DNA from: CAYVMN01 sp964452575
GTDB lineage: Bacteria; Desulfobacterota; DSM-4660; Desulfatiglandales; Desulfatiglandaceae
Assembly: GCA_964452575.1 (NCBI GenBank)
Contig: CAYVMN010000206.1
Span: 1-7,596 of the forward strand
Length of the DNA stretch: 7,596 bases
Direction of reading: 5' to 3'
Made by a program: the position numbers and the translations under genes
Notes under the pieces: generated by a model
Databases searched by the model: none
The model's input: only the letters and a program-made list of their open reading frames with translations
What the model was told of the DNA's origin: nothing
Part shown: in pieces, positions 1 to 5,639 of the stretch
How the letters are laid out: every line of letters begins with the position of its first letter
Position numbering within the stretch: position 1 is the stretch's first letter

Positions 1-2305
1 CCCCATCCTGGAGATCTTGAGGTCCTACTTTGAAATCGGGGAGGGAGAGCGTGAGGTCCTCATCAGGAAGCGGGTGAAGGAAAAGATCCTGCAGCTCGAC
101 GAGAAGCTTCAGGGAATCGTCCCTCCGATTCAAGACCTCCTGTCGCTCAGGGTGGAGGATGAAGGCTATCTCAAGCTTGAGCCCAAAAAGAGAAAGGAGA
201 AGGTCTTCGAGGCCCTTCGAGATTTGATCGTAAAGGGAAGCCAGGAACGACCCCTTATACTCGCCATAGAGGACCTTCATTGGATAGACAGGACCTCCGA
301 GGAGTTCCTGGACTATTTCATCGGCTGGCTCGCCAACCTGAAGGTCATGTTGATTCTCCTGCACCGGCCCGAATACACCCACCAATGGGGAAGCAAGTCC
401 TACTTCAGCCGAATCGGGGTAGATCAACTCACCCTAAAATCCAGCGCGGAGCTGGTAAAGGCCATCCTTGAAGGGGGAGAGACCGCCCCGGAACTAAGTA
501 ACCTTATCCTGAACCGGGCGGCCGGCAACCCCCTTTTCATGGAGGAGCTGACCCACTCTCTTCTGGAGAACGGTTCGATTCAAATAAAGGACAGACATTA
601 TGTCCTCACCCGGACCCCATCGGACCTCCAGGTGCCCGACACCATCCAGGGGATCATCGCGGCGCGCATCGACCGGCTGGAGGAGAACCTGAAAAGAATC
701 ATGCAGGTGGCCTCGGTGATCGGAAGGGAGTTCGCCTTCAGACTCCTTCAGGCCATAAGCGGCATGAGGGAAGACCTGAAGTCCCAGCTCTTGAATCTCC
801 AGGGGCTGGAATTCATCTACGAAAAGAGCCTCTTCCCGGAGCTCGAGTACATCTTCAAGCATGCCCTCACCCAGGAGGTAGCCTATAACAGCCTCCTTTC
901 AAACAGGCGGAAGGAGATCCACAAAAAGATCGGAAGCGCCATCGAGGAGCTCTATGCCGAAAGCCTGGAGGAATTCTATGAGGTGCTGGCCTACCATTAT
1001 TCCAAAGGGGAAGAGGCGGGGAAGGCATGCCGTTACTTGAAGCTCTCCGGAAACAAGGCGACCCGGAACCACGCCCTTTGGGAGGCCTATGGCTTTTATA
1101 AGGAGGCCATCCGACTGCTCGACACGCTCCCAGAGTCCAAAGAGAATAAGAAAGAACGGATCGAGGTGCTCGAACTCATGAGAACTCCGGTATTGTTTCT
1201 GGGTTTTCCCGAAGATTCCCTCACGTTTCTTCAGCAAGGCGAGCGGCTGTCCGGGGAGTTGGGGGACACCAGGCGTCTTGCGTTTTTTTATGGTGCAATG
1301 GGCCATTATTACACACATGCAGGGGACCACTTGTTGGCGATCAAGTGCGCGGAGGAGGCCTTCGAGGAGGCGCGAAAGGCTCAGGATATCGAATTGATGG
1401 TCCCGCTTGCCGCCAGTCTTTGCAATACCTATGCAGGGACAGGCGAGTGGTATAAAACCCTGGATGCGGCTCCCGAGGTGATCGATCTTATCGAAAGAGC
1501 AGGAAGGGAATCTGACTTCTTTGGTGCTGCAGGCCCCAATCGATATGCCATGCTCTGTGGATATTATGGCGCAAGCATGGGTCATTTGGGGCATTTTGAG
1601 GAAGCAAAGGCCTTTATTGAAAAGGGGCTTCGAAACGCAACCCAGGTACATGATGTAGCAACCTTGGGGGCTGCTGAAAATATTTACGGTATCTTCTTCT
1701 ATATGAAGGGAGACTGGGGGCCTGCAAAGGAACACCTTGAAAAGGCCATAACACATTATGAAGAGGCAAAATGGACTGTGGGATTTCTCCTTGCCTTGAG
1801 CGTACTCGGGCATACGTATTCCTTTCTTGGAGACCCGGAGATTGGCAGAAGGCACGCGGAAAAAGGCCTTCAGATATACCGTGACAGCGGGATTGAATTG
1901 TGGTTGTCCTACAATCACTTCGTTTTGGGCATGATTCACCTGGATCTGGGGGACCTAGAAAATGCCAAGAGTGCCATGGAAGAGGCCCTGAGGCTTTCTC
2001 GCAAGAACAACGAAAAGGGATGGGAAGGCTGGTCATGGATCGGGCTCGGGAGGATATTGGGGATGAGGGAACCGCGACAGATGGATAAGGCTAAGGAGTG
2101 CTTCTTAAAGGGATTGGAGGTCCTGGGCGATCTAAAGATGAAACCCTCTTATTCGCAAGGGCGTATGTTCCTGGGGGAGTTATACCTGGATATGGGCGAG
2201 AAAGAGAAGGCCATGAAGAACCTGAAAGAGGCCGAGGCGATGTTCCAGGAAATGGGAATGGAATACTGGTTGGCTAGGACACGAACGCTTCTGGAGAGGT
2301 TTTGA
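1..2305 (+). CDS. STAND/AAA ATPase-TPR protein, 3' part of a zinc ribbon-cyclase-ATPase-TPR paralog (5' truncated by window)
   Basis: The frame is open from base 2 to the TGA at 2303-2305, giving 767 visible residues. The TTG at 17 is not a real start, because the reading continues upstream and matches gene 3 from its residue 356. By that alignment about 355 N-terminal residues lie outside the window (expected: double zinc ribbon, cyclase domain, Walker A), for a full length near 1,120. Visible in order: a Walker B-like stretch IEDLHWID (bases 266-289); the segment YTHQWGSKSY near 374-403; the STAND-type motif AGNPLFMEEL near 521-550; the connector ASVIGREF then FKHALTQEVAYNSLL (ending near 899); and from about 1,000 a helical TPR region with repeated G-x-[FYLW]-x(2)-A-x(4)-A-like units, for example GHFEEAKAFIEKGL and GDLENAKSAMEEAL. 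No membrane segment is seen, so a cytosolic ATPase switch with a TPR sensor is inferred. It is closer to gene 3 than to gene 2. The cyclase of this protein is inferred, not seen. Confidence 0.93.
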   Translation, partial: PILEILRSYFEIGEGEREVLIRKRVKEKILQLDEKLQGIVPPIQDLLSLRVEDEGYLKLEPKKRKEKVFEALRDLIVKGSQERPLILAIEDLHWIDRTSEEFLDYFIGWLANLKVMLILLHRPEYTHQWGSKSYFSRIGVDQLTLKSSAELVKAILEGGETAPELSNLILNRAAGNPLFMEELTHSLLENGSIQIKDRHYVLTRTPSDLQVPDTIQGIIAARIDRLEENLKRIMQVASVIGREFAFRLLQAISGMREDLKSQLLNLQGLEFIYEKSLFPELEYIFKHALTQEVAYNSLLSNRRKEIHKKIGSAIEELYAESLEEFYEVLAYHYSKGEEAGKACRYLKLSGNKATRNHALWEAYGFYKEAIRLLDTLPESKENKKERIEVLELMRTPVLFLGFPEDSLTFLQQGERLSGELGDTRRLAFFYGAMGHYYTHAGDHLLAIKCAEEAFEEARKAQDIELMVPLAASLCNTYAGTGEWYKTLDAAPEVIDLIERAGRESDFFGAAGPNRYAMLCGYYGASMGHLGHFEEAKAFIEKGLRNATQVHDVATLGAAENIYGIFFYMKGDWGPAKEHLEKAITHYEEAKWTVGFLLALSVLGHTYSFLGDPEIGRRHAEKGLQIYRDSGIELWLSYNHFVLGMIHLDLGDLENAKSAMEEALRLSRKNNEKGWEGWSWIGLGRILGMREPRQMDKAKECFLKGLEVLGDLKMKPSYSQGRMFLGELYLDMGEKEKAMKNLKEAEAMFQEMGMEYWLARTRTLLERF
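2..893 (+). repeat. Diverged direct repeat, copy 1 (ATPase core of gene 1)
   Basis: This 892-base segment is collinear, with no gaps at the protein level, with 6705-7596 in gene 3. The encoded residues are about 74% identical (217 of 292 by hand from the LRSYF motif on). In the last 56 bases (838-893 against 7541-7596) I count 7 differences, all synonymous. It is a paralogous coding repeat, not a mobile element: I see no terminal inverted repeats or transposase. Both copies are cut by the window edges, so the true repeat is longer. Confidence 0.85.
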
Positions 2306-2310
2306 GTCGT

Positions 2311-2320
2311 AGGAGAAAGG
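2311..2320 (+). promoter_or_regulatory. Probable ribosome-binding region of gene 2
   Basis: The 26-base gap before gene 2 contains the purine block AGGAGAAAGG. The strong AGGAG part (2311-2315) ends 16 bases before the ATG, which is long. The weaker AAAGG part (2316-2320) ends 11 bases before it and is the likelier functional site. There is no room for a separate promoter or terminator, so translation from a shared mRNA is expected. Confidence 0.5.
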
Positions 2321-2331
2321 CGTGGTAAAAG

Positions 2332-5300
2332 ATGAAATGCCCGAAATGCCAGTTTGAGAACAGGGAAGGCGCCAAGTTTTGCCAGCAGTGCGGCATCAAA
2401 CTTGAACTTACCTGTCCTTCATGCGGATACACTTACAGACCAGGCGCAAGGTTCTGTGACGAGTGTGGCGAAAGACTGGGGGATGTCGTTGAAGCGGAAA
2501 AGACAGCACCGGAAGCCGAGGGAGAGCGCAAATACGTCACTGTGCTTTTCTCTGATTTGTCCGGTTATACGGCCATGTCGGAAAAGCTCGACCCGGAAGA
2601 AGTCAAAGAGATCATGAGCCGGATTTTTGGGGAGATTGCTCAGGTTGTGACCAGGTACGAGGGGTTCATCGAGAAGTTCATAGGGGATGCCGTGGTGGCA
2701 ATTTTCGGCGTTCCGAAGGCACACGAGGATGATCCGGTCAGGGCCATCAGGGCGGCTAGAGAGATCCACGAGCTGGTTGATGCCATGAGCCCCGAAGTGG
2801 AAGAAAAGATCGGTCAGACCATTTCAATGCACACCGGGATCAATACCGGCCTTGTCGTTACGGGTGAAGTGGACATGGTGAAAGGGACCCATGGCGTGGC
2901 CGGTGAGGCCATCAATGTCGCATCCCGCTTGAGCAGCCTGGCTAAAGCGGGTGAAATACTGGTCGGTCTTGATACCTACCGTCAGGCCGAAGGGTTTTTT
3001 GAATTTATAGATATGAAGACAACGACAGTTAAAGGGAAGGAATACCCTGTCCGGGTTTATAGAGTGATATCACTGAAGGAAAGACCTGTCACCATTCACC
3101 GGCTCTCCGGTCTCAGGGCCGAACTCATCGGAAGGAAGGCCGAGGTGACCCAACTAAGAGAGGCCGTTGACAATCTCCGGAAGGGAAAAGGTATGATATT
3201 TTCCATTTGCGGTGATGCCGGCACTGGAAAAAGCAGACTGGTCGATGAATTCAAGGCGGCTTTGGATCTTGAAGCGGTTCAGTGGATAGAAGGTCATGCG
3301 TATGCCTATTCTCAAAACATCCCATATTTCCCGCTGATCGATCTTTTAAGCAGGCTATTTCAGATTGAAGAAAACGATTCTCCTGAAAATGTTAGGGGAA
3401 AAATCGAATCGGGGATTGAGCATCTTATCGGGAAAAACGAAGAGGTTGTTCGGTACGTAGGGAGTCTCTTCGCGCTCCATTCTCCCGGCGCAGTCGATGT
3501 CAGTCCCGAAACCTGGAAACCCAGGCTTCAGGAGTCGATGCAGACCATTCTCTCGGCCCTGGCCAAGAGGGCCCCGACCATTTTTTTTCTGGAGGATCTG
3601 CACTGGGCGGATCCCTCCTTTGTGGAGTTGCTCAGACGTTCCTTTTTAGAGATCCGGCAACCGGCCGTTGTTCTCTGTGTTTACAGACCGACCTTCAGCC
3701 TTTTTACGAGCCATCAAATGAGCGGCATCGGGAAATTCTACCAGGAAATTCGGCTTCAGGATCTTTCGCTTTCTGAAGCGCAGGATATGATGGAGTCTTT
3801 GCTTAAAACCGAGAGCATTCCTTCTGATCTGAAGCGATTTGTGCAGGACAAAGCAGAAGGCAATCCCTTTTACCTGGAGGAGCTAATCAATTCGTTGATC
3901 GAATCGGGGACATTGACGCATGACCATGGTGGTTGGGAGATTACAAAATCTATCGCCGAATCCGACGTAGCGACGACGATCCATGGACTCATATCCGGCA
4001 GGCTTGATCGTCTGGAAAAGGGGACAAAGCGCATTCTGCAAGAGGCTTCGGTCATAGGGAGGGCCTTTCTTTATGATATCCTAAAGAGGGTCACGGCGCT
4101 CGAAGACAGTATTGATAGTGGTCTAGGCACACTGGAGCGACTCGATCTGATCCGAACCAGAGCCATTCAGCCGGATCTGGAGTATATGTTCAAACACCCC
4201 CTTACCCAGGAGGTGGTCTATAACAGCCTGCTTAAAAAAGACCGACAAGCCATCCATGAACAGATTGCCCTTGTGATGGAACAACTTCTCCAAGAGAGGC
4301 TTCCAGAGCTCTACGAGACCCTGGCCTTTCATTTTAAACAGGGCCGATCAATCCAAAAGGCTATCGATTACCTCATGAAATCGGGTGAGAAGAGCCTGAA
4401 GAGATATGCCGTTGAAGAATCCCATCAATATTATCAAGAGGCTTTTGACCTCCTTTCCAATAAACCAGGCAAACCGAGAGAGGAAGATGCGCTTCTTATC
4501 GATCTTCTTATCAAGTGGGCCTTTGTCTTTTATTATCGGGGGGATTTCAAGGGACTGAACGATCTCCTCACCGCCCATGAAAGCCTGGCCGAGTCTCTGG
4601 ATGACAAGACAAGGCTTGGGATGTTCTACGCCTGGCGCGGTTTTGCTTTATCATGTAGAGGGGAGCATAAGGATGCGTACCCATACCTCTGCAAGGGCCT
4701 TGAGATTGGTAAAGAGATCGAAGACAAAGCGGTCATAGGCTATGCCTGCTCCTGGCTGGTCTGGACTTGCGCTAGCATAGGTCGCCTTGATGAGGCCGTT
4801 TCTTGTGGAGAAAGGGGTCAGGAAATAGCGCGGCTGCTTGAATCGGATCACTATCTCTATTTCAAATCTCTGGGGGGACTATCATTTGCTTACTATCTCA
4901 GAGGGGATATCAAGAGGACCTTTGAGGCAGGCAAGGCCCTCTTGGAGTATGGTCAGAGATACTCTAATAATCGAAGTCTGTTCTTGGGTCACATTGCTAT
5001 GGGGTTGAGCCACACTGCTGCCGGTGATCTCACTGCTGTCCTTGAACGGGCGAAGACTGCCATTGCGGTCTCAGTGGACCCGTTTTACTCTATAGGTGGA
5101 AGATTGTTGCTTGCACTTTGCTATGTGGGAGGCAACCGGATGCATGAGGCCGAGGATCTTGTGCGTCAGATTTTGGACTTCAGCGACAAGTTTGGCTGCG
5201 GAGTCTGGGGAACCCCTGCTCTCGTGATCCTCGGTGTCATTGAGATTGCTAAAGGCCAAATGAAGGAAGGATTGAAGACGATTGAAGGTGCACAGCAATT

Positions 5301-5607
5301 GATTCTGAAAAGTGGGGATAAATGGTGGCTTATACAATCCGAGCAGATCCTCGGGAAAATCTATCTGCAGATGTTTGAGAGAGAAAAGGCGGAATCCCAT
5401 TTCGACAAAGCCCTGGAAATTTCAAAAGAGATAGGAGCAAGAGGCTATGAGGGAGAAACGTATTTCGACCTGGGCCTTTTGCATAGGGCAAAGGGTAGAG
5501 TTGACCAGGCCCGCGAATGCATCTCCAGGGCTATTGAGATCTTTGAACAGTGCGAGGCCGAGGTCTTCCTGAAGCAGGCAAGGGAGGCCTTGGCTTCTTT
5601 GGGATAG
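2332..5607 (+). CDS. Double zinc ribbon-class III nucleotide cyclase-STAND/AAA ATPase-TPR protein (complete)
   Basis: A complete 1091-residue protein. The ATG at 2332 is forced by an in-frame TAA at 2326 and places the first zinc-ribbon Cys at residue 3. Domains in order: two zinc ribbons (Cys 3/6/17/20 and 28/31/42/45); a class III cyclase homology domain at about 67-245; P-loop ATPase at about 262-500 with Walker A GDAGTGKS (294-301) and Walker B FFLEDLHWAD (418-427); the GNPFYLEEL motif (510-518); the connector ASVIGRAF and FKHPLTQEVVYNSLL (620-634); then TPR-like helices from about 670 to the end. In the cyclase the metal aspartates are D75 and D119, and the transition-state pair is N195 and R199. 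The purine-selecting Lys is K115, but the partner Asp/Thr position aligns with Gly188. This suggests a soluble cyclase making cAMP or cGMP (product unresolved) under control of the ATPase and TPRs. No signal peptide or membrane helix is visible. It lacks the roughly 20-30-residue linker that gene 3 has between the zinc ribbons and the cyclase. It is probably co-transcribed with its neighbours. Confidence 0.96.
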   Translation: MKCPKCQFENREGAKFCQQCGIKLELTCPSCGYTYRPGARFCDECGERLGDVVEAEKTAPEAEGERKYVTVLFSDLSGYTAMSEKLDPEEVKEIMSRIFGEIAQVVTRYEGFIEKFIGDAVVAIFGVPKAHEDDPVRAIRAAREIHELVDAMSPEVEEKIGQTISMHTGINTGLVVTGEVDMVKGTHGVAGEAINVASRLSSLAKAGEILVGLDTYRQAEGFFEFIDMKTTTVKGKEYPVRVYRVISLKERPVTIHRLSGLRAELIGRKAEVTQLREAVDNLRKGKGMIFSICGDAGTGKSRLVDEFKAALDLEAVQWIEGHAYAYSQNIPYFPLIDLLSRLFQIEENDSPENVRGKIESGIEHLIGKNEEVVRYVGSLFALHSPGAVDVSPETWKPRLQESMQTILSALAKRAPTIFFLEDLHWADPSFVELLRRSFLEIRQPAVVLCVYRPTFSLFTSHQMSGIGKFYQEIRLQDLSLSEAQDMMESLLKTESIPSDLKRFVQDKAEGNPFYLEELINSLIESGTLTHDHGGWEITKSIAESDVATTIHGLISGRLDRLEKGTKRILQEASVIGRAFLYDILKRVTALEDSIDSGLGTLERLDLIRTRAIQPDLEYMFKHPLTQEVVYNSLLKKDRQAIHEQIALVMEQLLQERLPELYETLAFHFKQGRSIQKAIDYLMKSGEKSLKRYAVEESHQYYQEAFDLLSNKPGKPREEDALLIDLLIKWAFVFYYRGDFKGLNDLLTAHESLAESLDDKTRLGMFYAWRGFALSCRGEHKDAYPYLCKGLEIGKEIEDKAVIGYACSWLVWTCASIGRLDEAVSCGERGQEIARLLESDHYLYFKSLGGLSFAYYLRGDIKRTFEAGKALLEYGQRYSNNRSLFLGHIAMGLSHTAAGDLTAVLERAKTAIAVSVDPFYSIGGRLLLALCYVGGNRMHEAEDLVRQILDFSDKFGCGVWGTPALVILGVIEIAKGQMKEGLKTIEGAQQLILKSGDKWWLIQSEQILGKIYLQMFEREKAESHFDKALEISKEIGARGYEGETYFDLGLLHRAKGRVDQARECISRAIEIFEQCEAEVFLKQAREALASLG

Positions 5608-5609
5608 GA

Positions 5610-5622
5610 GGCGCTCAGCGCT
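5610..5622 (+). other. Short inverted repeat in the gene 2-gene 3 gap
   Basis: GCGC-TCA-GCGC at 5611-5621 can pair as a 4-bp GC stem, or 5 bp with a G-U pair at 5610/5622, around a 3-base loop. There is no T-run after it, so it does not look like an intrinsic terminator. It sits directly after the distant AGGAGG, where it might slightly affect translation of gene 3, but a stem this short can easily arise by chance. Confidence 0.25.
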
Positions 5623-5631
5623 GACGGAAAA

Positions 5632-5636
5632 GAGGG
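5632..5636 (+). promoter_or_regulatory. Probable ribosome-binding site of gene 3, very close to the start
   Basis: GAGGG lies only 3 bases before the ATG at 5640, a tight spacing. A perfect AGGAGG is present at 5606-5611, overlapping the gene 2 stop codon, but it ends 28 bases upstream of the start and has no in-frame start codon at a usual distance. The start itself is fixed by the in-frame TGA at 5622, so the weak spacing does not argue for another start. Confidence 0.4.
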
Positions 5637-5639
5637 AAG

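Noticed and set aside
17..19. TTG as the start codon of gene 1
   Set aside because: The frame is open upstream to the window edge, and those codons match gene 3 residues 356-360 (PILHI against PILEI). The gene starts outside the window.
1561..1800. Lower GC in the gene 1 TPR region as a sign of domain transfer
   Set aside because: Hand counts of 60-base lines range from about 26 to 39 G+C, with high and low lines mixed on both sides of the supposed boundary. There is no clear breakpoint.
899..1939. Long antisense ORF (346 codons) under gene 1
   Set aside because: It lies wholly opposite a well-supported TPR coding region, shows no recognisable domain and has no plausible leader. It is a shadow of the sense codon pattern.
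3595..3606. Glu in place of the first Asp in the Walker B motif (EDLHW) as a sign of a dead ATPase
   Set aside because: All three paralogs share it, and the same EDLHW form is usual in this ATPase family as I know it. Walker A is intact in genes 2 and 3.
5606..5611. AGGAGG as the ribosome-binding site of gene 3
   Set aside because: It is perfect in sequence but ends 28 bases before the ATG, and no ATG, GTG or TTG follows at 5-10 bases. It also overlaps the gene 2 stop, so it is probably coincidental.
5608..5639. Promoter or terminator between genes 2 and 3
   Set aside because: The gap is 32 bases, the only inverted repeat is a 4-5 bp stem without a T-run, and no -35/-10 pair is visible. Read-through in an operon is more likely.
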